Shown here piece by piece: positions 21,249 through 32,091 of a stretch of DNA of 64,000 nt. The stretch spans positions 15,935,276 through 15,999,275 of the forward strand of contig JARWKL010000006.1 of the NCBI GenBank assembly GCA_029961685.1, in the 5' to 3' direction. This DNA is from Aristolochia californica (lineage: Eukaryota; Streptophyta; Magnoliopsida; Piperales; Aristolochiaceae). A model generated the notes under the pieces. It ran no database searches. It was not told the DNA's origin and saw only the letters and a program-made list of their open reading frames with translations. Position 1 is the stretch's first letter. Each line of letters opens with the position of its first letter. The translations under genes were made by a program, and so were the position numbers.

Positions 21249-21704
21249 TGTAGGAAGATGGGCTCCAGCCCACACGACCAAGGAAGACCCACATATCTAA
21301 TAGTATTATAAGATGGGCCACACGACCAAGGAAGGCCCACAAGATGGGCCCAAGCCTACCAGAAGTAGGACCCACCATGATTACCACGAGTTGGCATCCT
21401 TATCACATAAGTTGGAAGATCAAGAAGGACTCACAAAGATAACCATGAGCTGGCATCTTTATCTTATGGTCACGTCATAGAAGAGTTCTAGTTTGAGTTA
21501 TGTTTATCTTCTATTTATATTGAGTTATTTAATTATGCTAAGGCTTATCCTTAAGTGTTAGAGTTTAGATGTAATTGGGACAAAGGTAGTTTTATTTTAA
21601 TTGGACTCTACTACCTTCCTCTATTATAAATAGAGTTTCATGTAATCTGATTATAATAAGTTAATGAAGTCAATGAAGTATTCTTCTTTTCCATAAATTC
21701 AACA
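21249..21704 (+). repeat. Nb-2 5' LTR (456 bp)
   Basis: Begins TGTAGGAAGATGGGCTCC and ends AAATTCAACA. The GATGGGC and GGCCCAC blocks near its start are partly inverted repeats. Confidence 0.92.
21625..21633 (+). promoter_or_regulatory. TATA box in Nb-2 5' LTR
   Basis: TATAAATAG inside the near-palindrome CCTCTATTATAAATAGAG. The same block recurs in all Nb LTRs and in the Cp-F LTR. Confidence 0.55.
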
Positions 21705-21716
21705 TGGTATAAGAGC
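21705..21716 (+). promoter_or_regulatory. Nb-2 primer binding site
   Basis: TGGTATAAGAGC, one change from the tRNA-iMet complement. Confidence 0.85.
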
Positions 21717-22065
21717 AGGTTCTGTGAGTTCACTTGGTCAACCCATAGAGACAATGAGATCTTTTTCTCTAAACCCTAAACCCTATGTCTAGGTTCGTAG
21801 TTATTTTTTTTCAGTCCCACACCCATAGTTTATTTTGAGTTTTTCACCTCTATACTGAGATTTTAATATTGGAAATTATATATTGATGGAAATATATTTG
21901 AGTTTAATTTCCAAGGAAAACTATTTTTTTCCAATCAGATTTATTTACAAAGAGAAATCGATATATGAATGAGTGAAGGTCAGATTGCAAAAGAGGTTCG
22001 AGTAGCAACAAAAAGCTTCAACTTTTGAGGTATTTTATGCTATCAAGAACGAGACTTTATATGGA

Positions 22066-22069
<4 letters not shown>

Positions 22070-22106
<37 letters not shown>
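22070..22106. repeat. (AT)n microsatellite in Nb-2
   Basis: Pure AT run of about 37 bases, replacing a short TTATATATAT present at the same place in Nb-1 (near 19436). Confidence 0.95.
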
Positions 22107-22108
<2 letters not shown>

Positions 22109-23099
22109 AAAGATAGATCTATAAGTCTATTCTCTTAAATATTCAACAAATTTTCAATTGGATTTATCTACAAAGAAATCGATATTTGAAGCAGCTAAGG
22201 TTAGATTGAAAAAAATGTTAGAGCAGCAACACAAAGCTTCAACTTTCGAGGTATTTTGTGCTATCAAGAACAAGAAAGATATGAAGAATTATATATCAAA
22301 AGAAATATCTGTAAGTATTTTTTCTTATGTATTCAACCAATTCTTGATTTTAGTTTTTTGTAAGAAGATATTGATCTTGGAAGAGTCAATGGTCATGCTG
22401 AAAAAAAAGGAGAAACAGTACTTAGTTCGGCCAAATGACAGAGACCAAAATCTATCAGATTATTTATCTTTCTAGAATTATATTTTATGAAGTGAAGTTA
22501 TACTTAGATAAAAGTTATTTAAGTCCAGTTTCATAAGGAAAAAATTTCATGTTAATCTGATCTATATTTTAAGATATATTTTCATCAGAAGAATCGAAGG
22601 TCATGCTGGTATTCTATTGCATTGAAAAATCCGAATTTATGCCCATTGTTTTGCGTCACTTTTTGAGTTGATATATCAGAAAAATATCTCACTTCTCGCT
22701 AGTTTGAGGGATTATTTATACATCTCATTTATTTTGGCTTATTACTGCATCTATGATATTTGGTTTAAGTTGGGATCATTGCCATTACATCCCAGCTTGA
22801 GGGGTAGAAGTAGAACAAGAACAAGAAAGAGGTATTTTATTCCATATGTTGTGGATAAGTTTATGTAAGCAAAATATTCAAGGGGGAGCACAAAAGATGA
22901 AGCTTCTACATCTAAGAAAAAAAATATTTATATTGGATTATGATTATTTCATGGGTCCTTCTACAAGGTTTATTATTTTGGTTCGTGTTATATGTGTTGA
23001 AAGATGGTCATGTTATATTCAGCTGCAACTATTATGTATCTTTGGGGACATTATTATTTAAGCTCAGATTCGTTTCTCATATCATCATTTATTTGACCA

Positions 23100-23496
23100 C
23101 GTAAAAAAATATCACGGTTGGGAAACCATGATGGACCCTATAAAAAAATATCACGATTGGGAAACCATGACGGAGGATACACTGTAAAAAAATATCATGG
23201 TTAGGAAACAATGATGGTGGAACTTAATACCCTGTCAAAAAATATCACGGTTGGGAAACCATGGTTGAGGATACCCTGTAAAAAAATCACTGTAGGGAAA
23301 CCATGACGGAGGATAACCTGTAAAAAAATCACGATTGGGAAACCATGACGGAGGAACTTAATACCCTGTCAAAAAATATCACAGTTGAGAAACCATGATG
23401 GGCCCTGTCAAAATAAAAAAATCACAGTTGAGAAACCATGATGGAGGATACCCTGTCAAAAATATCACGATTGGGAAACCATGATGGAGGAACTTA
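23100..23496 (+). repeat. Tandem array in Nb-2
   Basis: About eight units of variable length built from AAAAAATATCACGGTTGGGA, AACCATGACGGAGG and, in some units, AACTTAATACCCTGTC. Unit length varies by omission of the last block. Orthologous with the array in Nb-0 (13318-13608). Confidence 0.88.
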
Positions 23497-23675
23497 TTAT
23501 TACATCTATTTTATACCCCCATGAATTAGCTAGTTGGGCCTCATGGAAGAGAGCACCAGTGTGAGGGGGAGTTTTGGAAGATGGGAGGACTGCCATTTTA
23601 TACAAAAAGATTTTATACATCATTTGCAGCCAGCTGGGAGTTCTTGATGTTCTCTCACCCCATCTTGAGGGGGAG

Positions 23676-24246
23676 TGTTGGAAGATGGGCTCCAACCCAC
23701 ATGACCAAGGAAAGCCCACTTATCTAAGAGTATTATAAGATGAACCACACAACCAAGGAAGACTCACAAGATGGGCCACACAACCAAGGAAGGCTCACAA
23801 GATGGGCCCAAGCACATAAGAAGTATGACCCACCATGATTACCACGAGCTGGCATCCTTATCACATAAGTTGGAAGATCAAGAAGGACTCACAAAGATAA
23901 CTACAAACTGGTTGGAAGATCAAGAAGGACTCACATAGATAACTACAAACTGGTTGAAAGATCAAGAAGGACTCACAAAGATAACCATGAGCTGGCATTT
24001 TTATCTTATCGTCACGTCATAGAAGAGTTCTAGTTTGAGTTATGTGTGTCTTCTATTTATATTGAGTTATTTAATTATGCTAAGGGTTATCCTTAAGTAT
24101 TAGAGTTTGGGTGTAATTGGGACAAGGGTAGTTTTATTTTAATTAGACTCTACTACCTTCCTCTATTATAAATAGAGGTTCATGTACTTTGATTATAATA
24201 AGTTAATGAAGTCAATGAAGTATTTCTCTTTTCCATAAATTCAACA
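23676..24246 (+). repeat. Nb-2 3' LTR (571 bp)
   Basis: Longer than the 5' LTR, in part because a 42-bp segment beginning GTTGGAAGATCAAGAAGG is present three times (starts at 23869, 23911 and 23953). The 5' LTR has one full copy. Ends AAATTCAACA. Confidence 0.9.
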
Positions 24247-24320
24247 CAACAAGATCCCTAACTTGGTTTTTAGCCATTGAATCCAACTCTTCCTTCATGA
24301 CATCATTCCATAATGTGGAT

Positions 24321-24719
24321 TTATGGTCCAGTCATAGCTTGTGAAAACGAAGTAGAATCATCTTCTACACCAATGTCCATGTCAGATTTTTGAAGGTACA
24401 CTTCATACTTTGAAGAAATTGCAGGTTTTCTAACTCTTGAAGATCTTCTTAATGGTACTTCAACATTTTCAGGTTGAGAATGTTGAGTAATTGGATTTAT
24501 AGGAATATCCTCATGATAAGATGGTTCTTCAACTATTGGTTGTTCTTGAGTAATCGAATCCTGATGATTTTCCTGAATGACAACCAATCTATGTGAAGTT
24601 GTAGGAGCAGGTTGTGAAGTCGTTTGCTCCTTAAAAACTAAGTTTTGAGGTTGGCTACTCCCACTAATCTCATCCTTCTCAAGGAACCTCGCATTCTTCG
24701 ATTTGACAATTCTTGTCAA
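24321..24719 (-). pseudogene. Cp-D integrase-RT hinge
   Basis: Acidic and Gln/Pro-rich linker typical of Tnt1-like copia elements, ending with PLRRSSRVRKPAISSKYEVY and DSTSFSQAM. A short RT start (LWNDVMKEELDSMAKNQ) lies at 24320-24252, up to the Nb-2 insertion. Confidence 0.82.
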
Positions 24720-24874
24720 ATGAGATGGACAGTAAAATTTGTATCCCTTAGACTTTTTTGCATAGCCAATGAAATGTCCACTAATTGTTCTATAGTCTAA
24801 CTCTATCTCATGTGGAGTGTAAATCTGAACTTCAATTGGACCGCCCCAAACATGTAATGTCTTAAACTAGGTTT

Positions 24875-25387
24875 TCAGCCTTTCCATAACTCAAATAGTG
24901 TTTTATGAACTGCCTTGGTTGAAACCTTATTGAGTACATAGGCTACAGTTTTGAGAGCTTCAATCCACAAAGACAATGGGAGATTAGAGTTACTAATCAT
25001 ACTCCTCACCGTGTCCATTAATGTTTGGTTTCTTCTTTTAACCACACCATTTTGAGATGGTGAACCATGCATTGTGTATTGTAGCACAACACATTTTTCC
25101 TCAAGAAACCTTGCAAACGGACTCGAAAAATGTCCCCTTTTAGTGTACTTACCATAATATTTACTACCTTTATCTAATCTCACGATTTTGATCTGTTTGC
25201 CTAATTTTTTATCTACTTCTGCTTTATAGACCTTAAAAGCATCTATTGCTTCACTTTTGTCATAAAGCAGACAAAGATACATATATCGTGTATAGTCATC
25301 AATAAAAGTAATAAAATATTTCTACCATTAAAACATGCATCACAAGGACCTGAAATGTCAATGTGTCTAATTTCTAAAACATTAAGT
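24875..25387 (-). pseudogene. Cp-D integrase core
   Basis: It resumes after the gypsy LTR remnant with NVLEIRHIDISGPC (first Asp), followed by a break, then the open stretch 25282-24875 with [10 protein letters not shown] and [17 protein letters not shown]. The position of the catalytic Glu (normally NGVAERRN) is Lys here, and the second Asp block is eroded. It would therefore be catalytically dead even if translated. Confidence 0.85.
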
Positions 25388-25663
25388 AGGGTTCAAGAGT
25401 ACAAAATTACAAATATGCCCCTCCACGTCATTCAACTTGAAAAGTAAATAAACTTAATGACTTAAGTTAATAACTAAGAAACTTAACAACTAAGTAACTT
25501 AATGACTAAGTAACTTAAAAACTAAGTAAGTTAATAACTAAGCAACTGAACAACTAAGTAATTTAATGACTAAGTAACTTAACAACTAAATAACTTAATA
25601 ACTAAGTAATTGACTCAGCCATGTCGCCTCTGAATGACTCGGCCGGCTATTGAGTTCATAACA
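25388..25663 (-). repeat. Gy-I-type LTR remnant with internal array
   Basis: The right end, CTATTGAGTTCATAACA, and the left part, TAGGGTTCAAGAGTACAAAA, resemble the Gy-I LTR (45260-45824) and the Gy-K LTR in reverse. It splits the Cp-D integrase start. No second LTR or TSD is evident, so it is a truncated solo LTR. The core is an array of 17-bp-like units. Confidence 0.65.
25443..25611. repeat. AACTAAGTAACTTAATG array
   Basis: About ten diverged units of AACTAAGTAACTTAATG and AACTAAGTAACTTAACA type, flanked by unique LTR sequence. The homologous place in the Gy-I LTR has only a short AAATTAACTCAGTGACTCAG segment, so the array arose by local expansion. Confidence 0.85.
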
Positions 25664-25704
25664 CCTCTTGACACCTTTCTTGTACTTGTTGATTTGTTTT
25701 CCTT

Positions 25705-26302
25705 TGTTGAATTTAGGACCACTTTTCTAATATTCTGAGCAAGGAAAGAGAGAAAGAGAAATAAGAAAAGGGGAAGAAGGCTCTTGGGTAGAGAGAAGAG
25801 GATACGAGAAACAAAGCAAAGAGAGAGAGAAATGTACTCAAGAAATAATTTTAGAACTTGATTAATTCTAAGTTACATCACCTCTATTTATAGTTGAGGA
25901 AGTGATAGAGTCCTTATACAATTAAAATTGAAGTCTCCTAATTAGATTCCAATTTTAACTCTCCAAGATAAGCCTATCATGAAAATATAACACAATCTAC
26001 TAGAGGTCTAATATAACTTGAACTCTAATTCTTATTTAATCATTTGAACATATTAGAGGAGGCTGACTCGTGGTCTTATCTTTGTGGGTCCCACATGATC
26101 TTCCATGTCATGTTGATAAGGTTACCAACTCGCAATATCTTTTGTGGGTCCCACTTGATCTTCAAATCTTCTAACTTATTCCAGCTTGTGCTTCTTATCT
26201 CCTAACTTGTGCCAACTTGGGTGAGGACTCTTCTTGGCATCCCATGTCCTCATGGTGGGTCCCACCAGCTCGTGCAACCATGGTGGGTCCCACATTGTAA
26301 CA
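25705..26302 (-). repeat. Cp-E 3' LTR (598 bp)
   Basis: Longer than the 5' LTR, in part owing to a purine-rich stretch (AGAGAGAAAGAGAAATAAGA type) near 25747-25830. Ends TTGTAACA at 26302 on the plus strand. Confidence 0.93.
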
Positions 26303-26329
26303 CTCCCCCTCAAGCTTGGGGTAAAAAAA

Positions 26330-27060
26330 ATCGTAGATGCCTAGTTTGCTGCAAATGGTTGACATAATCTTGTGAGTGACCGACTTGGTTATCTGCAACT
26401 TGACTTTGTGATGATATATGCTTTAGAGATAAAAGGCATGTTTGGAATTTTTCTCATATAAAGTGGCAGTCCACTTCAATATGCTTTGTTTTTTCATAGA
26501 AGATTGGATTCGATGTAATGTGTATTACTACTTGATTATCACAATATAGATCCATCAGAGCTTCTTTATAGAATCCCAATTCAGTGAGAAAAGATCTGAT
26601 CCATAGGAATTCACTAACTGTGTGTGCCATGGCTCTATATTCTACTTCTGCACTAGACCATGCTACTACATTTTGCTTCTTGCTTCTCTCTGTAACCAAA
26701 TTCCCTCCAACCATCGTTCAAAATCGCGAAGTAGATTTCCTATCATCCGGGGATGCAATCTGCATCTAAGAATCCTTCGATATTGAAGTGACCATGATTA
26801 TTATAGAAAAACCCTCTTCCTAGAGTTCCTTTCAGATATTGTAATATCCTTTCTAGTGCTTGCCAATGACTAAGTTGTGATTTGTGCATATATTGACTCA
26901 CCACACTTACTGCATATGATATATCTGGCCTTGTTATGCACAGGTAAATAAGTCTTCTCACTAGTCTTTGATATTTCCCAATATCTACATCTTCTCCAAT
27001 ACCTGCACATAATTTTGTATTTGAGTCTGTAGGAGCTTCTGCTGGTTTGCATCCCATCAT
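26330..27060 (-). pseudogene. Cp-E RNase H and pol C-terminus
   Basis: Open stretches 27060-26743 (MMGCKPAEAPTDSNTK, KYQRLVRRLIYLCITRPDIS) and 26714-26454 (GGNLVTERSKKQNVVAWSSA, LYCDNQVVIHITSNPIF). The end of pol (KLGIYDFF) lies about 26345-26322, next to the polypurine tract. Confidence 0.88.
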
Positions 27061-27800
27061 TCTTGTCTACTCCAGTAGATCAAGGGCATACTTCTTTTGG
27101 GATAGCACAATCCCATGTTTGGATTGTAATACTTAAATACCCAGAAAATATTTGAATAGTCCAAAATCCTTTGTCTTGAATTCAGCACATATGTTTTCTT
27201 TTGTTTCCTGGATGCCCTCAGAATGACTACTAGTTAAAATGATATCATCAACATATACTGCCAGAATTACCTTGCCTCTAGGTGTGTTTTTAATAAATAC
27301 TGATTGATCTAGAGCATCTGTAAAATCCAGCCCGTATTAGGGCTTAACTAAAAATTTCAAACCAAGCATGAGGGGACTATTTTAGATCATACAAAGATTT
27401 TTTAGTCGACATATGAACTCCCCTTCAACTACATACCCAGATGGTTGCTGCATATAAATTTCTTCTTTAAGATCCCCATTTAGAAAGGCATTTTTCACAT
27501 CAAGTTGATTTATCTACCATGAAGAATTGGCTACTAGAGATAATAATACACGTACTAAGTTCATTTTTTCACTAGAGAGAAGGTTTCTTCATAATCAATA
27601 CCATAACACTGAGCATAACCTTTGGCAATAAGTCAAGCCTTCAACCATGCAATTGACCCATCCGGATTATGTTTAACAGTAGAAAACCATTTGCAACCGA
27701 TAGGTTTCTTATTTGACAGAAGAGGAACCAGTGACCGTGTCTAATTTTCATGAAGTGCCTTTATTTCTTTATCCATTGCTGCCTGCCACCCTCGATGTTG
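27061..27800 (-). pseudogene. Cp-E reverse transcriptase
   Basis: The minus strand contains [54 protein letters not shown] and the catalytic AVYVDDIILTS near 27260-27230. Several single stops separate the blocks, but catalytic residues and spacing are retained. It would copy the element RNA into cDNA. Confidence 0.88.
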
Positions 27801-28092
27801 CAGAGCCTCCTAATAGAACTGTGGAACAAATATAGAGGAGATAGAAGAAAGAAATTGACAACATAAAGGTGATAGGTGATGATGAGACACAAAGTTTGAA
27901 ATGGGATGAGAAGAAAAAGATCTAGTGCATGGTCTAGGTTCTTTTCTTACTGCAATAGGACGAGTATCATAATGAGGGACAAAAAAAAAACTAGAGATGA
28001 TGGACTTAACTCAGTGGGATTTGTCAAGTCGGCGGGTGTGGTGTCAGCCAATTGCTCTGGGGGTTGAATAATTTCTGTATCACAGGGCACAA

Positions 28093-28461
28093 TCAGTCTA
28101 GGAGAACCTGGTACAGAGGAGCACTATCAGAATAGAATGACGAGTATTCAAAAAATGTTACATCCCTTAACACAACTAAACGTTGACGAGTGGGACTATA
28201 ACAAACATAACCCTTTTGTGTGCGAGAGTATCCCAAGAAGATACACTTGATAGATTTAGGATCAAGTTTGCTGTGTCTGGGGAATGAATTATGAACAAAA
28301 CATTGACATCTGAAGACTCTCAAAGGTAGTGAAAATGGATCATCATTTGGTAATAATATAGAGTAAGGAGATTTATTACCAAGAACGGAAGATGGTAGAC
28401 ATTTTATAAGAAAACATGCAGTAAGGACTGCATGAGGCCAATAAAAGTATGAAACTTTCAT
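28093..28461 (-). pseudogene. Cp-E integrase C-terminal part
   Basis: SYFYWPHAVLTACFLIKCLP, KLDPKSIKCIFLGYSRTQKG and VVLRDVTFFEYSSFY are the usual copia integrase C-terminal blocks. It is separated from the core by a stop and short frame changes. The hinge to RT (about 28092-27800) is present but degraded. Confidence 0.88.
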
Positions 28462-28506
28462 GACATATAATAAACCTCGAGCTCCCTCAAGAATGTGATG
28501 ATTTTT

Positions 28507-29454
28507 TTATTCGGTTACACCATTTTGTTGAGGAGTGTAGGCATGTGATGTTTGATGGATAATGCCATTTTCTTGACAAAAGGTGTCAAGGTCTTTGGAA
28601 ATGTATCCTTTGGCATTATCAGACCAGAGTATTTTTATTTTTTGACCAAACTGAGTGAGCACCATAGAATGAAATGACTTAAAAATCAATGGTATTTTAG
28701 AACACTCCTTAAATAGAAACAACCAAGTGGTGCGAGTGAAACCATCAATAAATGTAATAAAATATTTGGCTTGAGAAATATTTGAGACACTCAAGGGTCC
28801 CCAAACATCAGTATGAATTAATGAAAATGGAGTAACACTTTTGACTTCTGGACAAGGAGAATATGTACTCCTTTGATGTTTACTCATTTGACATACTTCA
28901 CAATTAAATTCTGACCTTATTTTAAGAGTAGGAAACATATAATGAAGAGATTGTGCAGATGGATGTCCCAACCAGTTGTGCCATAGCCTTGTCTCATTTT
29001 CACTGGTGGAAACTACATTTATTTGTGTCACATCTAGGTAGTAATGCCCCCCTTGTTCATGGCCTCCACCAATCACCTGCTTCATTATAGGATCCTGAAA
29101 TACACACAAAGTGGGTGAGAAGGTAATAGAGCAATTAAAATGTTTTGTCAGCTGACTAACATATAACATATTCAAAGAAAAGGTAGGGAAAAATAAAATA
29201 CCAGTGAGAAGAAGTGATGGTGTAACAGAAGTGGATCATTTCCCTTGGACTTTGGTTTGAGAACTGTCAACTATGGTAACAAACTTGTGTGAAAGACACG
29301 GAGATAAATAATGTAATAAATTTTTGTTACCTGTAAGATGCTTGACTCCTGAGTCAATTATCCAGGATGAAGATGAGGCAGATACCATACTTGAAACAGT
29401 GGTGGTAGCAGTAGTTGCTAAGGAACCAGGAGAAGAATCCATCAGTGTCTTCAT
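28507..29454 (-). pseudogene. Cp-E protease and integrase N-terminal part
   Basis: The protease block (29454-29236) reads SSWIIDSGVKHLTGNKNLL, with D-S-G intact. The next long frame (29175-28507) covers pre-integrase (ETRLWHNWLGHPSAQSLHY) with HH-CC residues (NCEVCQ), the first catalytic Asp in SLIHTDVWGP, the second in LWSDNAKGY, and ends at YTPQQNGVTE, which includes the catalytic Glu, just before a TAA. Confidence 0.9.
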
Positions 29455-29579
29455 TTTCTAAAACAACTCATACTCTTCATCAATAAAAATTTTATTTTCT
29501 GTTCATTTTGTGGGCTGATCCTCTTTTGTAGAACTCACAAAGGCTTGATTAGCCTTGGTCAAGTCTAATTTTCCATTGG

Positions 29580-30440
29580 CTTTATAACATATTTCTCTAT
29601 GGTGACGATATTGTCCACAGTAACTGCATTCTTTGAAATAGCATGTACTTACAGTGTGGCCATATTTCTTACAATGAGTACATTATTTCCCATCTGCTCT
29701 AGCAAATCCATTCCTTCCACCTCTTCCTCGTCCTCCTCTATAACCTCTGCCTCGACCTTGGCCATGGTCAGATGATGTTCCCCTATGTTCTGAATAGATA
29801 GTGGATGAGACTTCAGTAGTAAAGGAAGAAGTGTCTAGAATATGGAGTAGTGTTGCACATACATCATCAAACATGGGGACAACATAAGCACTCAAAAGTT
29901 GACTCTTGGCAATTTCAAGGCATGGTTTAATTTCTGCAAGGCAAATGGCAGTAAATAATGCTTCTTTCTGCTCGTCCTGGACAGAATTATCTATGGTTGA
30001 AGGCTGAGCTAACTTTCATTCTTGAAGAAAGCCTCTAAAGTGGGCCAAGCACTCATGGATGTTGTCTCCTTGTTTAGTGTTCAACATCCTCTGAAGAATA
30101 TCATATGGTCTAAGTAGATTGTTTAGACTAGAGTACAACTTAGCTCATGTCTCCAAAATTTGCTTAGCAGTGTTAAGATGAATGACATTGTTGGAGACAT
30201 GTTCTTCCATGCTATTGATTAGCCAACTAATCACCAAGGTATCATTTTTTAACCATTTGTTATAAAAATGTCTTCTTCATCACTTGGTTGTCCACGGTTG
30301 GTGAGGTGACCAAGTCGGTCATTTGTTATAAGAAACCTCTGAACCGATGTGGACCAACTCATAAAATTTGATACCCCTCGTAAGGGTATAGTGGTGATTC
30401 TTAGTATATAACCTCTACTACTCGTATTTTCTTCAGCCAT
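29580..30440 (-). pseudogene. Cp-E gag
   Basis: Start ATG at 30440. IPLRGVSNFMSWSTSVQRF and DRLGHL are the N-terminal signature shared with Cp-1. A TAA at 30249 and further breaks interrupt the UBN2 region. The stretch 29895-29683 has a Gly/Arg-rich linker (GRGRGYRGGRGRGGR), and a CCHC knuckle, CSYCGQYRHHREIC, lies near 29630-29587. Confidence 0.87.
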
Positions 30441-30946
30441 AATATCACTTCAAATAAATAAATCTCCAATAAATTCTAATTAAAAACCAAGTAGTAATCT
30501 TCAAACAACTAGGTGCATGGAGAACTTTAGCATTGACGCTAAATAATCATTATTCTGATTTTATTTTTTTTGAATAACCCCTCATAAGAACCTTAATATC
30601 AATCTTCTATATCAGGGGACTCCTATTCTCATGAATGTTTTCCCTCAACAATCTTATCATGAACTGGTCTCGGTTAGACAAAATTCCAAACAGACAAAAC
30701 TGCTTTGATAGTTTCTTCTAGATCGAGAGGCATTCATATCCATAATCTCATAAGATGAAAAACATTCACATAATCATCTTTAACTCATCTTATAAATTCA
30801 GAAACCAGTAACATGAAGTAATAAAAAAAATAATGAAGGAATTTATCTCATGTTTTTTTATCTTCCTTCACAAGGAGAATTCTATGAGTGGTGTTGATCA
30901 TATCTTCTTAGAGCATTCCTTTTGACGTGGGGATCCTAAATTTAAT

Positions 30947-30958
30947 GTTCTGATACCA
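30947..30958 (-). promoter_or_regulatory. Cp-E primer binding site
   Basis: Minus-strand TGGTATCAGAAC, one change from the initiator tRNA-Met complement, abutting the LTR. Confidence 0.9.
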
Positions 30959-31510
30959 TGTTGAATTTAGGACCCCTTTTATAATACCCCAAGCAATGAG
31001 GAGAAGAGTAACAGGTTGTGCGTCAAGAAAAGAGAGAGAGATTTACTCAAGAAATAATTGTAGAACTTTATTAATTCCGAGTTACAACACCTCTATTTAT
31101 AGTTGAGGAAGTGATAGAGTCCTTATACAATTAAACTTTAAGTCTCCTAATTACATTCCAACTTTAACTCTCTAAGATAAGCCTATCATGAAAAGATAAC
31201 ACAATCTACTAGAGGTCTAATATAACTTGAACTCTAACTCTTCTTTAATCATGTGAACATAAGAGAGGAAGTTGGCTCGTGGTCTTATCTTTGTAGGTCC
31301 CACATGATCTTCCAGCTCATGTTGATTAGGTTACCACCTCGTAGTATCTTTGTGGGTCCCACTTGATCGTAAAATCTTCTAACTTATTCCAGCTTGTGCT
31401 TCTTATCTCCTAACTCATGCCAACTTGGGTGAGGACTCTTCTTGGCATCCCATGTCCTCATAGTGGGTCCCACCATCTCGAGCAACCATGTTGGGTCCCA
31501 CATTGTAACA
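30959..31510 (-). repeat. Cp-E 5' LTR (552 bp)
   Basis: On the minus strand it begins TGTTACAATGTGGGACCC and ends CCTAAATTCAACA, directly followed by the primer site. Confidence 0.93.
31093..31101 (-). promoter_or_regulatory. TATA box in Cp-E 5' LTR
   Basis: Minus-strand TATAAATAG; same arrangement in the 3' LTR at about 25890-25898. Confidence 0.55.
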
Positions 31511-31515
31511 TCCTT

Positions 31516-31782
31516 TAATGCAATCAACACATATACTAAAATCAGTAAAATTAAGAGCCTCAAGGACTCCATCATTAACCAATCTTTAATTCTATCAATG
31601 AGGATATAACTTAATCTCCTATGCCACAACATGGAGGATTTCTCATTTATAACACTGCGCTTAATGCCAACGTTAATATCATGAACAATAGTAAGATTGG
31701 AATCAAAGGTAGGGTTTAAAAAAACTTTAAACAATCCTTCATCTAAAATTCCATTTCCATCAAGAACATGGTCTTTATACAA
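31516..31782 (-). pseudogene. Cp-D GAG-pre-integrase
   Basis: The minus-strand motif SSMLWHRRLSYILIDRIKDW corresponds to the LWHRRLGHISxxRI block before integrase. A frame change follows, and LEALNFTDFSICVDCIKG reaches the Cp-E insertion point, where TCCTT is duplicated. Confidence 0.82.
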
Positions 31783-31852
31783 TTGAAGGGAATTTCCAAA
31801 AAAATGGCCACTGAATCCAAAATGTGAAAGTATGGAAACTAAGATGTGGTTT

Positions 31853-32077
31853 CTAGAAAAAGATGGAACATAGAATGTCCTTTAAAGGTCTAATACAAAG
31901 CCAATATTGAGGACAAGTCTGTAAGTTCCAACCGCCTACACATGTGAACCCATTTGTTTCCTGAATAGATGGAGCATTCATTTTGCATCGGTTTTTGTTG
32001 GTTAAAGAAACCTTGCATGTTGTTGGCAACATGGATTGTTGTACTTGAATCAATCCACTAAGTGTTATAAGAAGCAT
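31853..32077 (-). pseudogene. Cp-D protease remnant
   Basis: One minus-strand frame reads WIDSSTTIHVANNMQG, the copia protease region, with DSS where the active site should be DSG. The frame does not connect cleanly to gag. Non-functional. Confidence 0.7.
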
Positions 32078-32091
32078 GAGTCATATTAGAT

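Larger units (their letters stand above)
21249..24246 (+). mobile_element. Nb-2: complete non-autonomous LTR element, perfect TSD
   Basis: LTRs at 21249-21704 and 23676-24246, primer site at 21705-21716, polypurine tract CTTGAGGGGGAG just before the 3' LTR, and TSD CAACA at 21244-21248 and 24247-24251. The 1971-bp interior has only short scattered frames and no gag, protease, RT or integrase motif. It carries an (AT)n run and a 400-bp tandem array. Mobility must have depended on another copia element, possibly the Cp-F lineage, whose LTR it resembles. Confidence 0.93.
25705..31510 (-). mobile_element. Cp-E: copia element, perfect TSD, best-preserved copia in the window
   Basis: LTRs at 25705-26302 (3') and 30959-31510 (5'), TSD TCCTT at 25700-25704 and 31511-31515. 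Primer site and polypurine tract (minus-strand complement of CTCCCCCTCAAGCTTGGG at 26303-26320) are intact. All five coding domains are present, with a modest number of stops. It is inserted in Cp-D exactly within the codons of the CIKGK motif before integrase. Confidence 0.95.

Noticed and set aside
30959..31510. Cp-E LTR as the second LTR of Cp-D
   Set aside because: TCCTT duplications and the primer site at 30947-30958 tie it to 25705-26302; the Cp-D LTR at 33622-33908 is a different sequence.
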